Shown: positions 12,088 through 43,690, numbered from the stretch's first letter. The stretch is DNA of 64,000 bases from Megaustenia siamemsis (GCA_032433765.1 JAVIAB010000139.1:43171946-43235945); one strand, 5' to 3'. Notes: generated from the sequence alone by a model not told the origin. Program-made: numbers and translations.

Positions 12088-13232
12088 GAGTTCGTTCTCT
12101 GTTAAAGAGAAGACGTTGGGTTCGTGGTCTGTTAAAGAGAAGACGTTGGGTTCGTGGTATGTTAAAGAGAAGAGGTTGGGTTCGAGATCTGTTAAAGAGA
12201 AGAGGTTGGGTTCGTGGTCTGTTAAAGAGAAGAGGTTGGGTTCGAGATCTGTTAAAGAGAAGAGGTTGGGTTCGAGATCTGTTAAAGAGAAGAGGTTGGG
12301 TTCGAGATCTGTTAAAGAGAAGAGGTTGGGTTCGAGATCTGTTAAAGAGAAGAGGTTGGGTTCGAGATCTGTTAAAGAGAAGAGGTTGGGTTCGTGGTCT
12401 GTTAAAGAGAAGAGGTTGGGTTCGAGATCTGTTAAAGAGAAGAGGTTGGGTTCGTGGTCTGTTAAAGAGAAGAGGTTGGGTTCGTGGTCAGTTAAAGAGA
12501 AGAGGTTGGGTTCGTGGTCTGTTAAAGAGAAGAGGTTGGGTTCGAGATCTGTTAAAGAGAAGAGGTTGGGTTCGTGGTCAGTTAAAGAGAAGAGGTTGGG
12601 TTCGTGGTCAGTTAAAGAGAAGAGGTTGGGTTCGAGATCTGTTAAAGAGAAGAGGTTGGGTTCGTGGTCTGTTAAAGAGAAGAGGTTGGGTTCGAGATCT
12701 GTTAAAGAGAAGAGGTTGGGTTCGAGATCTGTTAAAGAGAAGAGGTTGGGTTCGAGATCTGTTAAAGAGAAGAGGTTGGGTTCGAGATCTGTTAAAGAGA
12801 AGAGGTTGGGTTCGAGATCTGTTAAAGAGAAGAGGTTGGGTTCGTGGTCTGTTAATGAGAAGAGGTTGGGTTCGTGGTCTGTTAAAGAGAAGAGGTTGGG
12901 TTCGTGATCTGTTAAAGCGAAGAGGTTGGGTTCGTGGTCTGTTAAAGAGAAGAGGTTGGGTTCGTGGTCTGTTAAAGCGAAGAGGTTGGGTTCGTGGTCT
13001 GTTAAAGAGAAGAGGTTGGGTTCGCGGTCTGATAAAGAGAAGAGGTTGGGTTCGCTGTCTGATAAAGAGAAGAGGTTGGGTTCGTGGTCTGTTAAAGCGA
13101 AGAGGTTGGGTTCGTGGTCTGTTAAAGCGAAGAGGTTGGGTTCGTAGTCTGTTAAAGCGAAGAGGTTGGGTTCGTAGTCTGTTAAAGCGAAGAGGTTGGG
13201 TTCGTAGTCTGTTAAAGAGAAGAGGTTGGGTT
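12088..13232. repeat. 30-bp minisatellite, about 38 copies
   Basis: Exact 30-base period: tctgttaaagagaagaggt followed by tgggttcgNN. Units differ mainly at one short site (ttcgtggtct versus ttcgagatct, plus rarer ttcgtagtct, ttcgcggtct, ttcgctgtct) and at an a/c in aaagagaag/aaagcgaag clustered in the last third. Two plus-strand frames run through it (VKEKRLGS and LLKRRGWVR repeats). Both are products of the stop-free unit and I do not call a protein. Confidence 0.97.
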
Positions 13233-14350
13233 CATATAAACATTAACAACCATATTTCCAATAGGCCAACACTCGAGGCGTGACGAGGGTTCTTTTTTCT
13301 TTCTTCAAGTGGGAAGCAGAAACGAGCAGGCTTTGTGCGCAGCAAAGATTATAGTTTCTGTCGGCACTGAAATGATATCAACAAAGTTCCTGATATCTTT
13401 ACAGGAATCCTCCCCACCAACGACACAAATTTCGTGAACAAACGAGATTTTTCTGTGTTATCAGAATAGAGACTTGAGTACTAATCGACGCTCTAATAAT
13501 GGCGTCGACAGTGACAGCAAAGTGTGTATCATGAGTTGCTGTCCTCTTTTGTGTGCAAAACTCAACACTTTCAATGAAACAATATGACCTTAGATTCTAG
13601 ATTTTAAAATGGCGCCACTGTAGACAGGGCATTCCCAGCTATGTTCAGCCCTCCACCGCAGCAATCAAGTGTTCACCCTCGTTCACACTCTTCTAGTGAA
13701 CATGTTGCGTTTTGAAAAAAAAAACATGTGAAAAAAAATCCTGGTGCACACTTCCAGGTTGCTGTAACAGCAGGATCGCACGATCTCTATGCGCCTGCAC
13801 TAAATCTGTGTAGATTTCATGATCAGTGAGCGTACGCATAGAATCGTCCCAAAAAAATGAAGTCAAGAATCCACTGCGGTAAAACACTCGCTCCGATTGT
13901 AGTTCAGCTACTGGCGAATTTACATTGGAGCACAGACCACCCATTTCGTCCTAGGGCAAAGCTGGAGTCTGGTACAGTTCCATTTCAATCAAAGATTGAT
14001 CGCCTGAAGCGCTCTATGTGCCGCGCCGCAGCCACAACCATGTTGACATTGCGTTCAGGTGAATGCGATCGGCCCAACGATGTATCTGCAGACGAAAAAA
14101 AAATATTCAGACCAGGAAGAATTATTGTAAAACACACTGCAGCAAAAATACTACCAGTTCTGAACCTGAAAAGACTAGGCGGACATCTTGGTCCGCGGCA
14201 CCAACATCAGTCCGGGACGTTACGAACGATCAGGATGCACTCTTTGTTGCTTGTCAGAACGGGTGCGCAACCTATATGTCCCAACTGCAGTAACGCAATA
14301 CGTTCTAAAGTCTAAAGACTATACTAATGCAATGATAACAGTTCTATATA
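13233..14350. other. Non-repetitive, GC-richer block, identity unknown
   Basis: Stands out as free of the window's repeat families. Overlapping plus frames at 13857-14315 and 14063-14293, and a minus frame at 13693-13944, are open, but they contradict each other and match no family I recognise. Runs of 7-9 A/T interrupt the region. It could be a decayed gene, an unrecognised transposon or spacer. Confidence 0.3.
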
Positions 14351-14354
14351 TTTA

Positions 14355-14390
14355 TCACAACATCATCATCATCATGTACCGTGTAGTTGG
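14355..14390 (-). mobile_element. Minimal RTE 3' end (CAT tail)
   Basis: The CAT repeat followed by catgtaccgtgtagttggcg resembles the extreme 3' ends of families A and B read on the minus strand. Only about 35 bases are present, an extremely 5'-truncated insertion. Confidence 0.5.
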
Positions 14391-14402
14391 CGTATAGAGC
14401 AT

Positions 14403-14653
14403 AGTAAAAGTAAAGTACCCCCGACACGCCAAGTGGAGTATAGGAAATATGGTGTATGATCATAAATTTTACAGACCTACGGCACATGATTTTTGGGGGA
14501 ATGTAGTCGGCATTACGCCCGTGCCGCTTTACTTTCCGAGAAAAAAATCCGGTACCAATTAAAGGCTGGGTGAACCGGAAGCCGTCGGTTGGGATCGAAC
14601 CCTAACTCTTGTCCTTTGTAGTCCAGTTGACTAACCACTGAGCTATCGCGGCT
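14403..14653 (-). mobile_element. tRNA-derived SINE
   Basis: Reverse-oriented, nearly full length; only the first two or three head bases are missing. Flanked by cgtatagagcat (14391-14402) and cgtattgagcat (14654-14665), a 12-base target-site duplication with one mismatch. Confidence 0.92.
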
Positions 14654-14818
14654 CGTATTGAGCATGCCTCACTAGAATTACTTATTTTTACAGTTGCTTA
14701 TCTTGTATGTAAGAACTAGAACAAATATTTACTAGAGGGGTAAACTTTGATTTCCAATAGGGGGTTGGTTCACAGAGTGACTGGGGACAATTAAGAGATA
14801 ATCAGAACAAGTCTCATG

Positions 14819-14857
<39 letters not shown>

Positions 14858-14858
14858 T
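14819..14858. repeat. (CAT)n microsatellite
   Basis: About 12 CAT/ATC trinucleotides. It could be an orphan RTE tail, but no family body follows. Confidence 0.85.
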
Positions 14859-14904
14859 TCATCTAGAACAAGTCTAAGTTTACGAAAAAAAATTATTGCC
14901 GAAA

Positions 14905-15255
14905 CTTCTTTTTCTGCTACCTTTCAGCTCTCTGTGGAGCATAGGTCTTCAACAAACACTTTCATCTCCCTCTGGAGCATCGGTCTTCAACAAACACTTT
15001 CATCTCCATGTGGAGCATAGGTCTTCAACAAACACTTTCATCTACCTGTGGACCATAGGTCTTCAACAAACACTTTCATCTACCTGTGGAGCAGGTCAAC
15101 AAACACTTTCCAGGCCGTTCTGTTTCTTGCCATTCTTTTAAGATCATTCCATGTCTTCCCCATCATCTTCATCTCTGCTTCCATCTATCTTCTCCAAGAA
15201 TTTCTTGGTCTTCCTCTTTCTTTTTCCCCTGGGAATTTTTTCCCAAGAATTCCCT
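14905..15255 (-). mobile_element. RTE-like LINE 3' end (family D) with internal 38-bp expansion
   Basis: Minus-strand match to the 3' end of family D (54890-55060 and, in the other orientation, 47540-47620). The segment ggagcataggtcttcaacaa, single in the other copies, is present here about five times at 38-base spacing (14936, 14974 and on), then degenerates. The remainder (tgccattcttttaagatcat onwards) is single copy. Confidence 0.85.
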
Positions 15256-15307
15256 CTCAATCCGCCGTTTATAACTAGTTTATGAATAACGTTTATAAAT
15301 AGTTTGG

Positions 15308-15350
15308 AAACTAACCCCATATTTCCTGCACGCCACGTGGTGCGACTGGG
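15308..15350 (+). mobile_element. Degenerate SINE tail fragment
   Basis: ccccatatttcctgcacgcc followed by acgtggtgcgactggg is a diverged version of the SINE 3' hairpin region. Too short and diverged to be certain. Confidence 0.4.
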
Positions 15351-15404
15351 CTATTCAGTTGAAAAACATTCTGGGAGAAAACCAGAAGCCAAATCGACCA
15401 AAAA

Positions 15405-17618
15405 TTGGTGGGTAGAGATGGGAAGGTGGAGGGTAGAGATGGGAAGGTGGAGGGTAGAGATGGGAAGGTGGAGGGTAGAGATGGGAAGTTGGAGGGTAGA
15501 GATGGGAAATTGGAGGGGAGAGATGGAAAGTTGGGGGGTAGAGATGGGAAGTTTGAGGGTAGAAATGGGAAGTTGGAGGGTAGAGATGGGAAGTTGGAGG
15601 GTAGAGAGAGGAAGTTGGAGGGTAGAGATGGGAAATTGGAGGTTAGAGATGGGAAGTTTGAGGGTAGAAATGGGAAGTTGGAGGGTAGAGATGGGAAGTT
15701 GTAAGGTAGAGATGGGAAGTTGGAGGGTAGAGATAGGAAGCTGGAGGGTAGAGATGGGAAGTTGGAGGGTAGAGATGGGAATTGATGGGAAATTGGAGAG
15801 TAGATATGAGAAGTTTGAGGGTAAAAATGGGAAGCTGGAGGGTAGAGATGGGAAGTTTGAGGGTAGAAATGGAAGATTGGAAGGTAGAGATGGGAAGTTG
15901 TAGGAGAGAGATGGGAAGTTTGGGGGTAGAGATGGGAAGTTGTAGGGTAGAAATGGGAAGTTTGCGGGTAGAAATGGGAAGTTTGAGGGTAGAGATGGGA
16001 AGGTTGCGGGTAGAAATGGGAAGTTGGAAGGTAGAGATGGGAAGTTGGAGGGTAGAGATGGGAAGTTGGAGGGTAGAGATTGTAAGTTGGAGAAAAGAGT
16101 CTGGAAGTTGAAGGGTAGAGATGGAAAGTCGGAGAATAGTAAGTTGGAGGGTAGAGATAAGAAGTTGGAGAATAGAGACTGGAAGTTGGAGGGTAGAGAT
16201 GTGAAGTTGGAAAATAGAGATTTGAAGTTGGAGGGTAGAGATGGGAAGTTGGAGAATAGAGATTAGAAGTTGGAGGGTACAGATGGCAAGCGGAGAATAG
16301 AGACTGGAAGTTGGAATGTAGAGTTGGTAAGTTGGAGGGTAGAGATTGGAAGTTGGAGGGTAGAGATTGGAAGTTGAAGGTAGACACTGGAAGTTGGAGG
16401 TTAGAAATGGGAAGTTTGAGGGTAGAAATTGGAAGTTTTAGTGTAGAGATGGGAAATTTGAGTGTAGAGATGGAACGTTGGAGGGTAGAAATGGGAAATT
16501 GGAGGGCAGAGACTGGAATTTGGAGCGTAAAGATTGGAAGTTGGAGGGTAGAAATGGGAAGATGGAGGGTAGAAATGGAAAGTTGGAGGGTAGAGATGGT
16601 AAGTTGGAGAAAAGAGTCTGGAAGTTGGAGGGTAGAGATGGGAAGTTGGAAAATAGAGATTTGAAGTTGGAGGGTAGAGATGGAAAGTCGGAGAATAGAA
16701 AGTTGGAGGGTAGAGATAGGAAGTTGGAGAATAGAGACTGGAAGTTGGAGGGTAGAGATGGGAAGTTCGAAAATAGAGATTTGATGTTGGAGGGTAGAGA
16801 TAGGAAGTTGGAGAATAGAGATTGGAAGTTGCAGGGTATAAATTGGAAATTGAAGGGTAGAGATTGGAAGTTGGAGGGTAGAGATTGGAAGTTCGATAAC
16901 AGAGACTGGAAGTTGGAGGGTAGAGATGGGAAGTTGGAGTGTAGAGATTGGAAGTTGAAGGGTAGAGATGGGAAGTTGGAGAATAGAGATTAGAAGTTGG
17001 AGGGAATAGATGGCAAGTCGGAGAATAGAGACTGGAAGTTGGAGGGTAGAGATGGGAAGTTGGAGAATAGAGACTGGAAGTTGGAGGGTAGAGATGGGAA
17101 GTTGGAGAATAGAGACTGGAAGTTGGAGGGTAGAGATGGGAAGTTGGAGAATAGAGACTGGAAGTTGGAGGGTAGAGATGGGAAGTTGGAGAATAGAGAC
17201 TGGAAGTTGGAGGGTAGAGATGGGAAGTTGGAGAATAGAGATTAGAAGTTGGAGGGAATAGATGGCAAGTCGGAGAATAGAGACTGGAAGTTGGAGGGTA
17301 GAGATGGGAAGTTGGAGAATAGAGACTGGAAGTTGAAGGGTAGAAATTGGAATTTGCTGGTTAGAGATTGAAAGTTGGAGTGTAGAGAAAGGAAGTTGGA
17401 GAATAGAGACTGGGGGGTAGAGTTGGTAAGTTGGAGGGTAGAGATGGGAAGTTGGATGGTAGAGATTGGAAGTTGCAGGTAAACACTGGAAGTTGGAGGT
17501 TAGAAATGGGAAGTTTGAGGGTAGAAATTGAAAGTTGGAGGGTAGAGATGGGAAGTTGGAAGGTAGAGATGGGAAATAGGAGGGTAGAGATGGGAAGTTG
17601 GAGGGTAGAGAATAGTTG
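15405..17618. repeat. 21-bp minisatellite, about 2.2 kb and 100 copies
   Basis: Unit gagggtagagatgggaagttg-like, 21 bases (quoted here as gggtagagatgggaagttgg plus a). The left third is variable single units. From about 16100 two unit types (gagatgggaagttgg and gagactggaagttgg with gagaatagag) begin to alternate, and at 17000-17260 they form a clean 42-base higher-order repeat. The many open frames on both strands follow from the 21-base, stop-poor unit. The array ends about 110 bases from the poly(A) signal of the convergent minus-strand gene. Confidence 0.95.
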
Positions 17619-17726
17619 AAAGAAAAAAAAATATATGCAAGTGCGACCAGTTAGGAAAATATTTGTGATAATATAGTGAAATGAAGAACAAACTCGAAAA
17701 TAAAACCACACACTATCTACTTTGTA

Positions 17727-17732
17727 TTTATT
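17727..17732 (-). terminator. Poly(A) signal of the CFAP77-like gene
   Basis: tttatt on the plus strand (AATAAA on the transcript), within a run of overlapping copies to about 17743. It lies about 375 bases past the stop codon at 18107-18109, so 17710-18106 is the probable 3' UTR. No other gene is seen in that stretch. Confidence 0.6.
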
Positions 17733-18106
17733 TTATTTTATTTCAGAAGTGACATGCATGTCTTTGTAATGAGAGTCGTTTTATCTAGTCATTAATACAA
17801 TTATAGATAAATTTAGGACTTAGTAAATTTCACCACAGTAAAAAAAATATGAGCCATGAAACAGATAAATATATATATAAAAGATTAAGAGAAAAAACAC
17901 AAATGAAACAACGTATGAGAAATGAGAAAGAAAAAAGACATAATTGATCTTTTTTTAAAATAGCTCAAGACTTCGAAGGGTGTCTGGTTCTGCGTTGGTA
18001 TCAAAATAATTTATAACAGAACCTTTCAAGGGCTTTTCTTGTCTCGTCGTGATCACAAGCGATTGATAGGAATGTTCATAGAATGATAGTATTGTCTGTC
18101 CGTCCG

Positions 18107-38918
<20,812 letters not shown>

Positions 38919-38984
38919 CTAGAGAACTGTTCAAAGATTAAACATTACGCTCACTTATGTTTTCACCATTTATAGACATCACCT

Positions 38985-39622
38985 CAGTGCAAAATAAAAA
39001 CAAGTGGAACAATATTAAAACAGGTAAATGAATTTAAATATTTGGGAACTTTGTTAACCTCAGACGGAAGATGTACAAAAGTGGTGAGATGCAGAATGGC
39101 TCAGGCAAAAGCAACTTTCCAAAAAATGAGGAAGATACAATGTAATCCATTTTTGACAATAGAAAAAAGAAAAACAGTTCTTAAATGTTATGTAGAGCCA
39201 GTCTTAACATATGGATGCGAATCATGGACAATAGGACAACAGACAAGAAAATCACTACAGTCTGTAGAAATGTGATTTTACAGAAGAATGTTAATAATAC
39301 CATGGACAGCTAAGAAGAGTAATGAAAAAGTTCTGAAAGAGACCAAAGCAAAAAGAGAGCTAATTTCCAATATTAGGTAGAAACAATCATCATTTTTTGG
39401 TCATGTAATGAGAAGAGAACAACTAAAATATATTGTAACAACTGGGAAAATTGAGGAACGAAGAGATAGAGGGAAGTAAAGAGTAAAGATACCAGACAGC
39501 TTAAGAGAATGGCTTGGCAGAAGGTGAACAACAGAAATGATAAATAACTGTCGTGATCGAAAGTTGTAAAGGGACATGATCACCTACACCAGCAGGCCTG
39601 GTACTTGATGATGATGATGATG
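38985..39622 (+). mobile_element. RTE-like LINE relic (family A)
   Basis: Words NEFKYLGTLLTSDGRC (frame-shifted), RMAQAKATFQKMRK, CYVEPVLTYGCESWTIGQQT and the ATG tail at 39608-39622. A stop at UGA after VEM and others later break the frame. It lies just outside the first recognised CFAP77 exon. Confidence 0.87.
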
Positions 39623-39899
39623 TTTATGATATTTTCACAAATCTGAAAGTTAAGTCCTGAAATGTCAGTTCCAAGTCTCGAAATGAAACAACACAGGAAG
39701 GCCATTAAGATGTTCAGAAGATACAAGACACGCAATTAAGTTCAATCAGTTAAATTAACGCGAGAAGAATAGTTACAATTAAGATAGGTTATAAGAAGGC
39801 TGACCAGACATAGAGTTTTGAATGGAATAGCACAGTCTTTGTTTTCATTTTTTCCGCACTCCCCGTCGTTTTAATAAAAATCTCAATTGTGTCCCAATT

Positions 39900-40030
39900 T
39901 AAAAATCATCATCATATCATTGTCATTACCATCATCATTATCATAGTCATTATCATTATCATAGTCATTATCATTATCATCATTATCGTCATCATTTTCA
40001 TCATCATATCATCATCATCATATCATCTTT
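39900..40030. repeat. Imperfect (CAT/ATT)n tract
   Basis: Trinucleotide-rich run of atcatc, attatc and atagtc. Confidence 0.85.
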
Positions 40031-40489
40031 GTTGGAGCCTTGCTCTCATGATGTGGCTGTCTGAAGTTTTCTATAAACTGCACGAGATGTCCACGTCTAC
40101 GGCAGTCGCTGAGAGACCGTCTGGGATATCTTCCCCCACTTTCTTTTAGTTCTTTCTCTAATTTGCTTGAAACTATGCCCTCCATAATTAACTTTTCAGT
40201 GCCTCTATTTCGTTTTGCACAACATAAATTTATTTTTCTTGGTTTTAATGGGATTTATTAACCAGTTTTTCTGAAATTGTATGTTCTCGCAAAACATGAC
40301 ATTTGTTTCTTTCTCCACTCCTGGTATTCCGTTTGTGTTTTACTCCCGTGAGTGTTCACGTTTTTAATGAACAAAAAATAATTATTGTAAGATTGGCCAA
40401 TTACAAACTATTTCACATAACCGGATATAAATATATTGATACAATTAATATCATGGGTTGTATACAAATGGCATGGGGTGTGATACATT
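40031..40489. other. Unannotated spacer
   Basis: Contains a GC-richer stretch (40060-40140, cgctgagagaccgtctggga) of unknown origin. No gene recognised. Confidence 0.35.
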
Positions 40490-40985
40490 TTATCTTCTGC
40501 TTCTTCTTTCCCTCCTGATTTGCCTTTCACCGTCGAGGGGATATATAATTTGCGGTCTTTTGCTTTTCTGTTCGCCTTTGCTGATGTTGTTTCCTAATGC
40601 TTCGAATAATCCATCAATCTGTCTTTTTCGTAGTTGGCCCTTGGATCTGGTGTTCTCGCAATGTTTATTGAAGGCTCGTTGTGTTGCGTCTTGCTCTTTC
40701 TGCCCTGTCATGTGCTTCGGAATTATTCCTAGCTTTTTTCTCAGTTTTTCATTTCTGATCTTATCTCTCAGGCTATTTCCTGTCATTCATCTAACACATT
40801 TAATCTCTGTAGTGGTTATTTTTCCTATTGTTCTTACATCTAGGTCTAGGAATGGCATTGATAGCACAACGTTGTGATGAAGAATGTATCGTAGAGTTCC
40901 CCGTTTGCCTTTAGAATTATTTCCTTGTTTGGACAGCAGTAGTGATAGCTGTCCAAAGATTTGACAAGCTTTGTAATACATTTTA
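40490..40985 (-). mobile_element. RTE-like LINE relic (family E)
   Basis: Minus strand encodes MTGNSLRDKIRNEKLRKKLG, then QKEQDATQRAFNKHCENTRS and the basic tail, like the 20388 copy but with a deletion between GIIP and HMTGQKEQ. Confidence 0.85.
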
Positions 40986-41007
40986 TGAAAGTAAATAATG
41001 TAAGAGT

Positions 41008-41018
41008 AGTGTAAGAGA

Positions 41019-41066
<48 letters not shown>
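41008..41066. repeat. (GA)n microsatellite
   Basis: About 28 GA dinucleotides with one CA, directly before a G1 LINE end. Confidence 0.95.
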
Positions 41067-41069
<3 letters not shown>

Positions 41070-41275
41070 GGACAAGAGCAGCAGGAATCGGCTACCTCAT
41101 TGAGATAGAGCTGCTTGCACAGAACAGAGACAACTGGCGAGATTTGATAAAATATCTTTAAAAGAATTGACAACTGCTAAAAAAAAATTCAGATAAGAGA
41201 AGGAGTATCTTGGTCTACGCCCTATGGGCCGGCTACGGCTCGAAAGTTCAATAGATAGATAGATAAAATGTAAGA
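41067..41275 (+). mobile_element. LINE 3' end (family G1)
   Basis: Second copy of 19885-20097: ORF end IEIELLAQNRDNWRDLIKYL, stop, 3' UTR and the shared terminus ggctacggctcgaaagttca followed by GATA repeats. Confidence 0.72.
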
Positions 41276-41624
41276 GAGTGTAATGAGACCAAAATTTCAT
41301 ACGTAAATGTAAGAGACCTGTTGGAGAAATGTTTATTGAACGATGGTGGTTGAATACAGTCCTTCTCTACGACTGCCATAAGTTTAATATCGGTTCTGTC
41401 ACTGAAGAATAATCGTAAGCCAGGATGTCAAGAATAAGGTAAGCTCAATATGTTTATGTCATTAAACTTCTTTAATCATCTTACTTTTTTCATAAATAAA
41501 GAATATTACCTAACCTCTAAATGAATTTCATTGCCCGTAATAAAAATAAATCCAAGCATTTTTGTGTGTAATTTCGAAGGAATTTATTTGTGATCAGTAT
41601 TCAAATACCAAATGAAACCATATG
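41276..41624. other. Unannotated spacer
   Basis: No gene recognised. Confidence 0.4.
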
Positions 41625-41915
41625 AAAAATGGTAGGAACAAAACCCTGCCAAGAATATATAGAGCAACAACAACTTAAATGGTTGGACCACCTGGTCAGA
41701 ATGAATCCTCACCAATCACCATCAAGGGCGTTATTCTCGAGAATGCATGGGAAAAGACCAAGAGGAAGACCTATAAGAAGATGGATAGATGCAGTGATAG
41801 AGACATGTAACAATAGAGGAAAATCACTAATTCAGACAGTTCGAGCAGCTCAAGAACGACAAATGATATAAACCACGAAACCTTTCGGTATCAGTGAAAA
41901 GAGAAAAGAAGACCT
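41625..41915 (+). mobile_element. RTE-like LINE 3' end (family F)
   Basis: Plus-strand partner of 35275-35590: MVGTKPCQEYIEQQQLKWLD, RPRGRPIRRWIDAV, VRAAQERQMI then stop, and 3' UTR with cctttcggtatcagtgaaaa followed by an AGAAA-rich tail. Confidence 0.87.
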
Positions 41916-41996
41916 AACCTCTGTCCGTCCTTTATTTTTTACATACTGTTGTCCTTTCTTTATCTCAAGGAAATGTGGCCAGCCTACCCAAAAGAA

Positions 41997-42605
41997 GGGA
42001 ACCGCGATGGCTCAGTCGTTAGTGAACTGTACTACATAGGACAAGAGGCCGGGTTCGATCCAGATCGACTGCTTCCGGGTTCACCCAGCTTTAAATGTGT
42101 AAAGTAAGTAAAGTACCCCCCGTCACGCCAAGTGGCGTATAGGGAAATATGGTGTTAGTGACCCTATATTTTACAGACCTTCAGCACATGATTTTTGGGG
42201 TAATGTGGTCGGTATTACGCCCGTGCTGCTTTTACTTTCCCAGAAAAAATCCGGTACCCATTTAAGGCTGGGTGAACCCGGAGCCGTCGGTTGGGATCGA
42301 ACCCTACCCCTTGTCCGTAGTAGTCCAGTTCACTAACCACTGAGCTATCGCGGCTCCTACTAATTTTTAGGGAATTAGTAAAACCCAGGTGTCCTCGCCA
42401 GGGTACGAACCCCGGCTGTTGCCGTGGTAAGCCAACCGGCTTTAAATGTGTACCGGATTTTTTTCTGGTAAAGTAAAGCGGCACGGGCGTAATATCGATC
42501 ACATTATCACAAATATCATGTGCCGAAGGTCTATAAAAATTATGGTAACTAACACCATTTTCCCTATACGCCACTTGGCGTAACGGGGCTCTTTACTTCT
42601 TTTTT
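41997..42605 (+). mobile_element. SINE interrupted by another SINE-bearing insertion
   Basis: Outer SINE: head and B box at 41997-42101, tail at 42453-42605. Outer target-site duplication tacccaaaaga at 41985-41995 and 42606-42616. Both halves share the private variant gctttaaatgtgta where other copies have gccttaaatgggta, which proves that this 14-base word is the duplicated target of the inner insertion. Confidence 0.93.
42102..42438 (-). mobile_element. Composite SINE with extra upstream tRNA-like module
   Basis: Inner insertion, flanked by gctttaaatgtgta at 42088-42101 and 42439-42452. It contains a complete common SINE (42102-42357) plus, at its 5' side, about 80 further bases. Read on the minus strand these include ggcttaccacggcaacagc and a second B-box-like ggttcgtaccctgg. 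The duplication encloses both parts, so they were mobilised as one RNA. Confidence 0.82.
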
Positions 42606-42664
42606 TACCCAAAAGAGGTGTGTTGAACGCTAAGACATGCATAAGAAGTAAAGAAGTTGGAATT

Positions 42665-42926
42665 GCATCATCATCATGTGTCATACCGATAGCGTAGGCG
42701 ATCATGTCCTTCAACAATCTTCTATCTACAGCGCATCATATCAGTTCTGTTGTTGACTGTTTCCCATGCCATGACGCCAAGCTATCATGTATTTTCTCTT
42801 TCCCGCGATCTCTCTTTCCGTGTATCTTGTCAGTTGTAACCAAGTATTCCAACTTTATTCTTCTCGTGATGTGTCCGAAAAATGTTGATTGTTTCTTTCT
42901 AATGTTTTTTAGGAGCTGCCTTTTTG
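42665..42926 (-). mobile_element. RTE-like LINE 3' end (family B)
   Basis: CAT tail at 42665, catgtcctt signature, and FGHITRRIKLEYL on the minus strand; truncated near aggagctgcc. Confidence 0.87.
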
Positions 42927-42959
42927 TAAATATTAATTTGTGTTTTGGCATAATTATAC

Positions 42960-43320
42960 TAGGCAATATAGGAAGGTAGTTTAGGAAGGTAGTTTGCCAT
43001 TCCTTTCCTTCTTGGCAGTGATTCTACTAGTCGGAGATCGCAGCCATTGTCTCTATACATGAGATCCTCTGCCTGCCATCACGGAGTGGGGACCATGGCC
43101 GGCACTACTTGTCGACTGCTCCCACAACACCATCTGCTCCAATGGCTTCACATAACCCTGATAGGGGGCTAAATGGAAACTCCACCTTGCCCAAGGGTGC
43201 CCCGAAGACTAGCGGAGGAAAGGAGACGCCTTACTCCTTTGGTAGGGCAAAACTTCACCCGCTAACAAAAAGTTACACCGACGGAAAAACATCGAACAAG
43301 TAGAGAATATTAAACATTTA
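42960..43320. other. GC-richer unexplained segment
   Basis: Clearly different composition from its surroundings, with ctagtcggagatcgcagcca, cacggagtggggaccatggc and ccgaagactagcggaggaa. A 64-codon plus frame (43109-43303, Pro/Ser/Thr/Lys-rich) is open, but no family is recognised and there is no second copy in the window. It could be the 5' UTR region of a LINE, or an old gene fragment. Confidence 0.3.
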
Positions 43321-43553
43321 CAGGGGACATAAGTTTGCCTCTGAAGTCAAATGAGTAGAAATACAATTCGCAATATCATCTGGGACTTAATGTAATAAAA
43401 CTGAACTTATCTGAATCGAGAAATTTAAAAAAGAAAATGTTAGTGCCCGTATTTTTTAATGATCAATGTCACAATAAATGGGTTATATAGTTCGTATCAC
43501 GTCACGCCGGCCTACTTCCTGTAGCGATTTAAGGCCGGGTTATACTTAGAAAA

Positions 43554-43690
43554 GGGAGCCGCGATAGCTCAGTGGTTAGTGAACTGGGCTACAAAGGACA
43601 AGGGGTAGGGTTCGATTCCAACCGAAGGCTTCCGGGTTCACCCAGCCTTAAATGGGTACCGGATTTTTTTCTGGGAAAGTAAAGCAGCAC
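43554..43690 (+). mobile_element. 3'-truncated SINE
   Basis: Intact head, A box and B box, cut at aagcagcac before the tail. 3' truncation is unusual for target-primed insertion and suggests a later deletion. Confidence 0.88.

Noticed and set aside
11993..13283. 304- and 374-codon KEKRLGS / KRRGWVR repeat proteins
   Set aside because: Products of a stop-free 30-bp unit; the two frames read the same DNA, and variation follows DNA repeat turnover rather than codon constraint.
15304..17711. Several long frames on both strands
   Set aside because: All lie in the 21-bp array; the unit length is a multiple of 3 and rarely produces stops.
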